Assembly: GCA_016743925.1 (NCBI GenBank)
Contig: JADGFH010000083.1
Location: 1 to 12,833, forward strand
Reading direction: 5' to 3'
DNA from: Labilibaculum sp.
Lineage (GTDB): Bacteria > Bacteroidota > Bacteroidia > Bacteroidales > Marinifilaceae
Length of the DNA stretch: 12,833 bases
Shown: piece by piece, positions 6,434-12,833 of the stretch
Position numbering within the stretch: the stretch's first letter is position 1
How the letters are laid out: each line of letters opens with the position of its first letter
Program-made: the position numbers and the translations under genes
The notes under the pieces: generated by a model
Databases searched by the model: none
The model's input: the letters and a program-made list of their open reading frames with translations, nothing else
Told to the model about the DNA's origin: nothing

Positions 6434-6594
6434 GTTCCCCCTTTTCTAGAATGTTTGTTGTGTTCAATCACTTACGTGTTGATTATCACTCTATTCAATT
6501 TACGTCAATTTTAAAAGAGAGCCATAATATTGATGTTGGAAACGGTAGGGGATTGCTAATTTAAAATCAATATACTCAGCTTAAAGGAAAGTAG

Positions 6595-8133
6595 TTAAAT
6601 TAGTTCTCGGAGTTTATCGAGTTGTCTTATTTTATTCACATCTCGCATGTTACGAGCAGTTTCGGTAAAGTACTGATGGTTTTCTATAAATTTGATTTGC
6701 AGCCTATTCCAATCGTCAATGCTCTTGATCTTTCCATGCTCTTTTAACTCTCTATATAGATTTCCGGATACTGGAATAAAATCGGTTCGACCTAAATAAT
6801 CAAGATCGGCATCACATATGATCATTTCCAGTTTGGTCTTAGGTTGAGGTGGAAATTTAGTATTCATAATAAGATTGGTAACTTTCTCAATTTGATCTTC
6901 AGAATAGAAATATTTTGGTAGAATATGACGCGCCATTTTAACACCGCACTCTTCATGATTATTATATGATAATATAAAACCAGTATCATGAAATAAAGCG
7001 GCAGTTTTTAGAATAATCATTTCAGGATCGTTAATGCCTTCCTTTCTACCAATAATTTCAACCTCCGTTATAACATCAATGGTGTGTTTTAGATTGTGGT
7101 AATATAGGTTTTTAGGCAACTCGTTTTCCAATTTGGTAAGAATTGCTTCTTCCAAATCATCATAGCGTAGCATCTGAAATTGAGTAATAAAATGCTGATT
7201 AGGAACTAAACCTTTTAGATCGGACGACATATTAGGCTTAAAGCCTTTAACAAAGTACATGTCGATATTTCCCTTGTATTTAACTGGCATTCGCCCTCTG
7301 TATTCACAAATAAAGAAATCACGAACCAGCATGTAGGTCATTGCCGATATATTTATTTCGCTAACGGAACCAGATGATTCCATTCTACTAGCAGTATTTA
7401 CGGTATCACCCCAAATATCATAGCTTACCTTTTTAGTTCCAACAACACCAGCAATTACAGGACCTGTATGTACACCAATACGCAGTCCCCAAATGGCTTT
7501 TTTACCAGCTTTTGAGTTGATCTTCATACTTTTCATGTACTGCTGAATTTCCATTGCAGCTAAAATTACTTCTATTGGGTTGGTTCTGTTCTTATTTGGA
7601 ATCCCTCCGGCACACATGTAAGCATCACCTACTGTTTTTATTTTTTCAATATTGAATTTTTCTACCACAGAATCAAAATGCATAAAGAATTTGTCCAGTT
7701 CATCGATCAAATCTTCAGGATTCATTTGCTCTACAATTTTGGTAAAACCATGGATATCGGAAAACAGAACAGTTACCATTCTATACCTTCGAGAACTAAC
7801 TTTACCCGTAGATTGTAATTCTTCTGCAGTTTGTTTAGGTAATAGGTTTGAAAGTAATTTCTCTGCTTTATCTTTTTGGTCTATTATCTCTTGATTTTTA
7901 TCGTAAAATTCATTTTCAATGGTTTTTCTTTGTTTTTTTAACCTTAGGTGATGCCACAAATACATCAAGGCAAATAGTAAAATTTGAAGAATACCAATTG
8001 CAACTATGTTTTCAGAAATGAAATTTATCGTATTTTCTCCCAAGGATAAAAGTAAATGTGGAAGGTAATTAGGTGTATATGAAAAACTTAAGTAGTTTAG
8101 GAAGATGTGCATTAGTTTCAAATTAGTATTCAT
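6595..8133 (-). CDS. Membrane-anchored class III adenylyl cyclase fused to an HD phosphohydrolase domain (512 aa)
   Basis: Domains in order: a hydrophobic N-terminus (10-31) and a membrane segment at 43-60 (IVAIGILQILLFALMYLW); a charged coiled-coil linker at 62-110; a class III nucleotide cyclase at about 115-300; and an HD domain at about 325-500. In the cyclase, D126 (VLFSDIHGF) and D170 (KTVGDAYM) should bind the two metals. K166 and D239 (YDIWG) occupy the adenine-selecting positions, and N246 and R250 (NTASRM) the transition-state positions. ATP cyclisation to cAMP is therefore expected, and GTP is unlikely. In the HD domain, YHNLKHTIDV (H346, H350), LFHD (H382, D383) and D441 in DADLDYLGR form a complete metal site. 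The catalytic parts would face the cytoplasm. M8 (ATG at 8112) is an alternative start. The gene is divergent from the universal stress protein gene. Activity of the HD half on cAMP is inference. Confidence 0.88.
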   Translation of the reverse strand: MNTNLKLMHIFLNYLSFSYTPNYLPHLLLSLGENTINFISENIVAIGILQILLFALMYLWHHLRLKKQRKTIENEFYDKNQEIIDQKDKAEKLLSNLLPKQTAEELQSTGKVSSRRYRMVTVLFSDIHGFTKIVEQMNPEDLIDELDKFFMHFDSVVEKFNIEKIKTVGDAYMCAGGIPNKNRTNPIEVILAAMEIQQYMKSMKINSKAGKKAIWGLRIGVHTGPVIAGVVGTKKVSYDIWGDTVNTASRMESSGSVSEINISAMTYMLVRDFFICEYRGRMPVKYKGNIDMYFVKGFKPNMSSDLKGLVPNQHFITQFQMLRYDDLEEAILTKLENELPKNLYYHNLKHTIDVITEVEIIGRKEGINDPEMIILKTAALFHDTGFILSYNNHEECGVKMARHILPKYFYSEDQIEKVTNLIMNTKFPPQPKTKLEMIICDADLDYLGRTDFIPVSGNLYRELKEHGKIKSIDDWNRLQIKFIENHQYFTETARNMRDVNKIRQLDKLRELI

Positions 8134-8205
8134 TACAAAGAATGGTAATAAAAATAGCCAAGAATTTTCAAAATATAGGCCTTCTTCGTAAATTAATACT
8201 CAATC

Positions 8206-8223
8206 TTAACAGAAGCCTGTTAA
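8206..8223. repeat. 18-base inverted repeat TTAACAG-aagc-CTGTTAA
   Basis: Seven-base perfect arms flank a 4-base spacer in the 172-base divergent region between the cyclase and universal stress genes. The right arm overlaps the first bases of a possible -7 element (8221-8228). The position and symmetry suit an operator for a dimeric regulator. No regulator is identified. Confidence 0.5.
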
Positions 8224-8228
8224 ATTTG
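8221..8228 (+). promoter_or_regulatory. Possible -7 element for the universal stress gene (TAAATTTG)
   Basis: TAAATTTG fits TAnnTTTG and would give a leader of about 70 bases before the ATG at 8306. No good TTG is present 19-21 bases upstream, so an activator or a different sigma factor would be needed, or the site is not used. Confidence 0.3.
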
Positions 8229-8305
8229 CTAGTTTAGAAGAATTTAGCTAAATTGTCGTTCGGTTATGTTAATATTTGTTTTGACCATCCTTTTTACTTA
8301 AAACT

Positions 8306-9133
8306 ATGGAAAACACTAAAAGATCAATACTCGTGGCATGGGATTTTTCAACTGTCGCAGAGTACGCATTAGAACATGCATTAATATTTGCTGAAAATGT
8401 TGATGCAAATGTATCATTGCTGCATATTGTAAAAAAAGGATCTCAAATTGAGGAGGCTAATGTAAAAATGCTTGAGGCTGTTGAGAAAATTGAAAAAGAA
8501 AAAGGAATTCGCCCTGAAATAATTGTACGTGAAGGAAGTATTTTTACTTCCATTAACGATATTGCCAAAGAAATGAATTCCATGTTGGTACTTATGGGTA
8601 CTCATGGTATTAAAGGAATGCAAAAACTTACAGGTAGTTGGGCTTTGAAAGTAATTATTGGTTCACGCGTACCGTTTATTGTTGTGCAAGCTCCACCAGT
8701 TCAAAAGAAATATTCCTCGGTTTGTCTTCCTGTTGATTTTAAGAAAGAGAATAAGGAAAAATTAAGTTGGGCTGAATTCTTAGGTAAATTCTTTAAGGCT
8801 AAAATGCGAATTATTACACCTAAAATACCTGAAGGCCAAATGCTTCAAAGAACAAAAGCCAATTTGGTATTCGCAAAAAAATATTTGGAAAACAGAGGTA
8901 TTGATTATGAAATTGATACAGCTGACGGCGGTAACGATTTTGCAATGGAAACTGTTGATTTTGCTAAGAAAATTGAAGCAGATATCATCTTAATCATGAC
9001 AACGAAGAACATTTCTTTCCAGGATTATATGTTGGGTGCTCATGAGCAATTTGTGATTGCTAATTCGGCTCACGTTCCAGTAATGTGTGTTAATCCAAGA
9101 ACAGATTTAGCCAAATATGGTAGTTTTTATTAA
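8306..9133 (+). CDS. Tandem-domain universal stress protein (275 aa)
   Basis: There are two UspA-like domains, at residues 1-128 and about 136-263. The first starts with SILVAWDFSTVAEYALEHA and carries the ATP-binding loop G98-T-H-G101...G110-S111. The loop is one residue shorter than the usual G-x2-G-x9-G-S, so nucleotide binding may be altered. The second domain ends in IANSAHVPVMCVNP but has no glycine loop (MTTKNISFQDYMLGA at its place), so it is probably a non-binding partner domain. Family members help cells survive stress and growth arrest and act in the cytoplasm, with no known single reaction. The gene is monocistronic: a hairpin terminator follows 27 bases after the stop, and it diverges from the adenylyl cyclase-HD gene. 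Confidence 0.92.
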   Translation: MENTKRSILVAWDFSTVAEYALEHALIFAENVDANVSLLHIVKKGSQIEEANVKMLEAVEKIEKEKGIRPEIIVREGSIFTSINDIAKEMNSMLVLMGTHGIKGMQKLTGSWALKVIIGSRVPFIVVQAPPVQKKYSSVCLPVDFKKENKEKLSWAEFLGKFFKAKMRIITPKIPEGQMLQRTKANLVFAKKYLENRGIDYEIDTADGGNDFAMETVDFAKKIEADIILIMTTKNISFQDYMLGAHEQFVIANSAHVPVMCVNPRTDLAKYGSFY

Positions 9134-9160
9134 AGCATAAATTTGAATTTTATATATTTG

Positions 9161-9189
9161 AACAACGGTTGTATAGCCGTTGTTTTTTT
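9161..9189 (+). terminator. Intrinsic terminator of the universal stress gene
   Basis: AACAACGG (9161-9168) pairs with CCGTTGTT (9177-9184) around an 8-base loop, followed by T's to 9189. It separates the stress gene from the rdgB-porZ-recO cluster. Confidence 0.85.
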
Positions 9190-9217
9190 ATATCCATAAA
9201 TTGATAAAAGAGTAATT

Positions 9218-9796
9218 ATGAAGCTTGTTTTTGCAACCAATAACCTGAATAAATTAAAAGAATTACAAAATATTTTAGGTGAAGATATTGAACTGTTAAG
9301 TTTGGCGGATATTCAGTGTACTGATGAAATTCCAGAAGATTACGAAACATTAGAAGAAAATGCGAATCAGAAGGCGAAGCATATTTTTGACAAGTACAAT
9401 GTAAATTGTTTTGCTGATGATACTGGTTTGGAAATTGAAGCTTTAAATAATGAGCCAGGAGTTTATTCTGCCAGGTATGCAGGTGTTGATAAAGATGCGA
9501 AAGGCAATATGAAAAAGGTACTTTTAAATTTAAAAGGCATCGAAAATAGAAAAGCAAGGTTTCGAACTGTAATTTCTTTATTGATTGATGGTAAGGAAAC
9601 GCAATTTGAAGGTATCGTTAAAGGAAATATACTTGAAAATGAACGTGGAATTGATGGTTTTGGATACGATCCAATATTCGAGCCAGAAGGTTACCATGTT
9701 TCATTCGCAGAAATGGAAATGAGTGAAAAAAATAGAATTAGCCATAGAGGTTTGGCAGTACAAAAATTAGTGGCGTATCTAAAAAGGCTTAAATAA
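9218..9796 (+). CDS. rdgB: XTP/dITP diphosphohydrolase, RdgB/HAM1 family (192 aa)
   Basis: The enzyme hydrolyses dITP, XTP and dHAPTP to monophosphates plus pyrophosphate and so keeps deaminated purines out of DNA and RNA. Family motifs are in order: FATNNLNKLKE (5-15), TLEENANQKA (44-53), the catalytic ADDTGLEIEAL (66-76, D67/D68), PGVYSARYAG (80-89), GFGYDPIFEP (147-156) and KNRISHRGLA (171-180). Its length is normal and no residue appears to be missing. It is cytosolic. No strong promoter is seen in the 84-base gap upstream. porZ follows after 18 bases and recO after that, so the three probably share a transcript. Confidence 0.96.
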   Translation: MKLVFATNNLNKLKELQNILGEDIELLSLADIQCTDEIPEDYETLEENANQKAKHIFDKYNVNCFADDTGLEIEALNNEPGVYSARYAGVDKDAKGNMKKVLLNLKGIENRKARFRTVISLLIDGKETQFEGIVKGNILENERGIDGFGYDPIFEPEGYHVSFAEMEMSEKNRISHRGLAVQKLVAYLKRLK

Positions 9797-9814
9797 ATCT
9801 AAAAGAATATTCAT

Positions 9815-12094
9815 ATGTCAGTTTTGCGAAATCTATTCTTTTTACTATTTGTTCTATTTTCCTTTACGGGATATGGACAGTTGCGATTAGGTGAGTGGCG
9901 AGAGCACTTGCCTTATCAAAAAGCCAGTAAGCTTGTTAAAGCAGGAGATAGATTGTATTGTTTAACGGAATCAGGATTGTTCTCTTATTCTTTACAAGAT
10001 AATGAGCTTGTTGCCTACAGTAAAACGAGTGGTCTTTCAGAGTCGGAAATTAGTACTGTGGAATGGTCGGAAAATGAGCAAACACTTTTGGTAGCTTATA
10101 CAAATGGTAATTTAGATTTGATATCAGATGGAAAAATTACCAATCTTCCGGATATTAAAAACTTTGCTTTGGTAAGCGATAAAAGAATCAACTCGATTGC
10201 AATTCGAGATGGCTTTGCCTACTTGGGAACTAATTTTGGAATCGTTGTTGTCAATATGGTTAGAGAAGAAGTTGCTGATACTTATTTTATTGGCAGTGGT
10301 GGTGAGCAACTTGAGGTTAATGAGTTAGCATTTAGTGAGAATGAGATTTGGGCAGCTACTGATAGAGGTGTTTTCTCAGCAAATTGGAATGCGATAAACT
10401 TGACTGATTTTAATAGCTGGACACTCCAGAATGGTATTCCAGATTTTCAAAAGGAGTGTTCGCATTTGAAATTTTTGAATGGAAATCCTGTTGTTAGTCG
10501 TGACTTGTCAGAAACAGTAAGTGAGTTGTATCAGTATAAAACTGGAGTCTGGTCCACTTTTGGAAGTGGTTTTACTAAAATATATTCGCTAAATAATGCA
10601 AATGATCAATTGTGGGTTGTACAAGCTGAAGAAACACAAATATTCAACTCAAATGGTACACAAGCAGATGTAATTAGCTCATCAAACTTACAGCAAATGC
10701 GCGATGCATATGAATATGATGGCAGAACATTTGTTGCTGATTGGGAGCAATCCTTAGTAGAAATAATTGGAGGAAGTCTAAGTGTTTTAAAACCAGATGG
10801 TCCACTGAGTGGGAACCTTACCAATGTGTATTCGCATGGTAGTGATACTTGGGCTGTGGCAGGAGGCTACGATAACTCATTTGAGGGGATAGATCATAAG
10901 GCTGAGTTGTATCAGTTTCACGATCAGGAATGGACTAATTATACGGAAAAGAATACAGATGCTTTTATTGAAAGTACCGATTTGATTGCAATTAGTGCGA
11001 ATAAAAGAGATCAATCACTTGTGTACTCAGCAAGTTGGGGCGATGGAATTTTTGTTTTTAAAGATCAGCAATACTTAAGGAATTGGGATTCTGGAAATTC
11101 GCCCTTAGGAACGAAAGGCATAAGTGGAATTGATAGCGACAGAGATGGGAATTTATGGATTTTAGATGCCAATTCATCAAGTCCGATAAAGGTTTTGACA
11201 TTAGAGAACGAATGGATCAGTTTGAATTATTCAGCACTTGCAAATAGGGTAAATATGAAAAAAATACTCTGTTTGTCGAATGGAGATAAATGGGTTTTAA
11301 ATAATCTAGGTCAATCCTTATTTGCATTTAATGAAAATGGAACCTTGGCTAATGAAGATGATGATATAGTTGCTTCTTTTCTAATTCGTGATGAAAATAA
11401 CGCCACCATCAGCTCTCAGGTTTATGATGTAGTTGAAGATGAAGATGGAGATGTTTGGCTGGGAACAGCAAGTGGTGTTGCCGTGTATTCAAATCCTGGA
11501 AATCTATTTCGAAGTGGTGATTTCGTTGCTTATCAGCCAATTATAACAATTGATGGATCTGCTCATTTTTTACTTGGAAGCGAAACGGTTGTAAGTATAG
11601 CTGTGGATGGAGCTAACCAAAAATGGTTAGGAACCGAGAATTCGGGTGTGTTTTTGGTATCTGAAAATGCAGACGAGCAATTGGCACATTTTACAAACGA
11701 AAACAGTCCTTTGCCTTCTAATAATATTCAAAAAATTTCAGTCAATCCTTCTACTGGCGAAGTGTTTTTCCTTACCGATAAAGGAATGGTATCGTACAAG
11801 GGAGGTGTAACAGAAGGAGAGGAATCCTACAATGATTTGTATGTTTACCCAAATCCAGTGAGAGAAACCTATCATGGAGATATTGTTGTGAGTGGCTTAA
11901 TGTCAGAATCGACCGTGAAAATTACCGATATAGGTGGTAATTTGGTTATGGAAGGAAAGTCAGCTGGCGGACAGTACATTTGGGATGGCAAAAATTTTAA
12001 TGGCTCGAGAGTTCATACGGGTGTTTACCTAATATTCTGCTCGAATTCAGATGGTTCCAAATCGAAAGTGATTAAATTACTCTTTATTCACTAA
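9815..12094 (+). CDS. porZ: Type IX secretion system surface protein PorZ (759 aa)
   Basis: PorZ is a cell-surface component of the T9SS attachment complex (with PorU, PorV and PorQ) that binds anionic LPS and delivers it to the sortase PorU. Here residues 1-21 (hydrophobic, ending FTGYG) are a Sec signal peptide. The mature start LRLGEWREHLPY and the following ISTVEWSENEQTLLVAY, NLPDIKNF and FGIVVVNM are the pattern I recall for PorZ homologues. Propeller-type repeats can be seen, such as DGNLWILD (about 445), DGDVWLGTASG (about 544) and NQKWLGTENSG (about 600). Residues 672-759 form a type A T9SS sorting domain (YVYPNPV, VKITDIGGNLV, WDGKNFNGSRV, TGVYLIF). The length is close to the roughly 776 residues of the Porphyromonas gingivalis protein. 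porU, porV and porQ are not in this window. The alternative reading, a generic two-component-regulator-propeller surface protein, is less likely. Confidence 0.88.
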   Translation: MSVLRNLFFLLFVLFSFTGYGQLRLGEWREHLPYQKASKLVKAGDRLYCLTESGLFSYSLQDNELVAYSKTSGLSESEISTVEWSENEQTLLVAYTNGNLDLISDGKITNLPDIKNFALVSDKRINSIAIRDGFAYLGTNFGIVVVNMVREEVADTYFIGSGGEQLEVNELAFSENEIWAATDRGVFSANWNAINLTDFNSWTLQNGIPDFQKECSHLKFLNGNPVVSRDLSETVSELYQYKTGVWSTFGSGFTKIYSLNNANDQLWVVQAEETQIFNSNGTQADVISSSNLQQMRDAYEYDGRTFVADWEQSLVEIIGGSLSVLKPDGPLSGNLTNVYSHGSDTWAVAGGYDNSFEGIDHKAELYQFHDQEWTNYTEKNTDAFIESTDLIAISANKRDQSLVYSASWGDGIFVFKDQQYLRNWDSGNSPLGTKGISGIDSDRDGNLWILDANSSSPIKVLTLENEWISLNYSALANRVNMKKILCLSNGDKWVLNNLGQSLFAFNENGTLANEDDDIVASFLIRDENNATISSQVYDVVEDEDGDVWLGTASGVAVYSNPGNLFRSGDFVAYQPIITIDGSAHFLLGSETVVSIAVDGANQKWLGTENSGVFLVSENADEQLAHFTNENSPLPSNNIQKISVNPSTGEVFFLTDKGMVSYKGGVTEGEESYNDLYVYPNPVRETYHGDIVVSGLMSESTVKITDIGGNLVMEGKSAGGQYIWDGKNFNGSRVHTGVYLIFCSNSDGSKSKVIKLLFIH

Positions 12095-12104
12095 ACTTAC
12101 TTGC

Positions 12105-12833
12105 ATGATTCATCAAACCAAAGGCATTGTATTTAGCCAGTTAAAATATGGAGAAACAAGCATTATTGTGCAGGTTTATACAGAGAAATTCGGACGTCAA
12201 GCGTACATTGTAAAGGGTGGTCGATCAAAAAAATCAGCAAATAAAAGCAACTTATTTCGACCTTTCTTTCTTTTGGATATGGAAGTCTATCACAGAGAAG
12301 GCAAGAACATTCAATCTTTGAAAGAAGTTCGATTGTGTGAGAATTTAAATAATTTGGTTTTTGATGTTTACAAAAGTGCGATGGTGTTGTTCTTAACAGA
12401 AGTTTGCTCAAAAGTGCTTCGTGAAGAAGAAGCAAACCAAGAATTATTCGTTTTCTTATACAACAGTATTCGATACTTAGATTTATCGGAAGAGTCGATA
12501 AAACGATTTCATTTGTATTTTTTAAGCAAGCTAACGCGCTTTTTAGGCTTCTTTCCTCAACTAAATTGGTCAGAGCAAAATGCGTATTTTGATATGGATA
12601 ATGGCTTTTTTGTGCCAGAATTAAAAATACATGCTCATTGCCTAAATTTACAACTTAGTCGAAAGCTTAATTCTTTATTTAATGCTTCAATTGATCAAGT
12701 TAATGATTTGAAATTAAGCAAAGAAGATGTTGATGTAGTTTTGCGAGCGATTTTAAACTTTTATGCCCTCCAAATTGATGGTTTTAGCAATTTAAAATCT
12801 CTTTCGGTGTTGTATGAGCTTTTTCAGGAGGAG
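12105..12833 (+). CDS. recO: DNA repair protein RecO, 3' end at window edge (243 codons seen)
   Basis: RecO helps RecR load RecA onto SSB-coated single-stranded DNA and anneals complementary strands in the RecF pathway. The N-terminal OB-fold segment is clear: MIHQTKGIVFSQLKYGE, IIVQVYTEKFGRQAYIVKGG (residues 1-40), then a mainly helical domain with SIRYLDLSEESIKRFHLYFL and LTRFLGFFPQLN. The frame is open to the edge without a stop, and 243 residues is about the full length for this family, so only a few codons are probably missing. The four-cysteine zinc finger of some RecO proteins is absent; only C183 lies in that part, as in E. coli-type RecO. It starts 10 bases after the porZ stop. Confidence 0.93.
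   Translation, partial: MIHQTKGIVFSQLKYGETSIIVQVYTEKFGRQAYIVKGGRSKKSANKSNLFRPFFLLDMEVYHREGKNIQSLKEVRLCENLNNLVFDVYKSAMVLFLTEVCSKVLREEEANQELFVFLYNSIRYLDLSEESIKRFHLYFLSKLTRFLGFFPQLNWSEQNAYFDMDNGFFVPELKIHAHCLNLQLSRKLNSLFNASIDQVNDLKLSKEDVDVVLRAILNFYALQIDGFSNLKSLSVLYELFQEE

Noticed and set aside
6466..6484. Weak dyad AATCA...TGATT upstream of the LysN-like gene
   Set aside because: Only five perfectly matched bases per arm, and no promoter element can be placed beside it.
6527..6573. Inverted repeat ATATTGAT / ATCAATAT between the cyclase and aminotransferase genes
   Set aside because: Eight A/T-rich bases with a 31-base spacer are expected by chance in this composition, and no T run follows to make a terminator.
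9153..9160. TATATTTG as a promoter for rdgB
   Set aside because: It has no -33 partner, and its start site would fall inside the terminator hairpin of the preceding gene.
12163..12435. Minus-strand open frame of 90 codons inside recO
   Set aside because: It is a shadow of the recO frame, which is clearly coding on the plus strand.

Overview
The window looks like an AT-rich chromosomal segment of a Bacteroidota bacterium, most likely a Bacteroidales-type, possibly marine, anaerobe or facultative anaerobe. Three things point there: a gene recognisable as the type IX secretion component PorZ with a T9SS C-terminal sorting domain, Bacteroidota-style promoters (TTG, about 20 bases, TAnnTTTG), and family-typical Bacteroidota versions of DUF2797, U32 and tandem-USP proteins. 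The genus is inference only. There are no mobile elements, CRISPR arrays or RNA genes that I can support; this is mostly core genome.

Layout. (1) 1-747, minus strand: the first 249 codons of a KamA-type radical SAM protein that runs off the left edge, with a predicted leader of about 240 bases. (2) 748-1231: a divergent intergenic region with a promoter for the radical SAM gene, two nested promoters for the rightward genes, and several short repeats and palindromes. (3) 1232-3873, plus strand: a probable three-gene unit of U32 family protein, exported TlpA-type thioredoxin and DUF2797 protein, with a palindromic repeat-like element between the first two. (4) 3997-5013, plus strand: branched-chain amino acid aminotransferase (ilvE), converging on (5) 5207-6433, minus strand: a second PLP aminotransferase of the LysN/2-aminoadipate type. 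Two back-to-back hairpin terminators separate them. (6) 6595-8133, minus strand: a membrane-anchored adenylyl cyclase fused to a C-terminal HD phosphohydrolase domain. It is divergent from (7) 8306-9133, plus strand: a tandem universal stress protein with its own terminator. (8) 9218-12833, plus strand: rdgB, porZ and recO, spaced 18 and 10 bases apart and so probably one transcript; recO runs off the right edge.

How the genes work together. ilvE and the LysN-like gene both handle amino-group transfer on aliphatic amino acids but face each other and are separately terminated. rdgB (removal of non-canonical purine nucleotides) and recO (recombinational repair) are both genome-maintenance genes and flank porZ, a cell-surface secretion gene. 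The cyclase-HD protein and the stress protein share a 172-base divergent control region, so a signalling link is possible but unproven.

I do not see a clearly new multi-gene system. The best candidates for a second look are the cyclase-HD fusion, whose HD domain carries a YHNxxHxxDV signature like that of class I cyclic-nucleotide phosphodiesterases, and the complex control region and long leader in front of the radical SAM gene.
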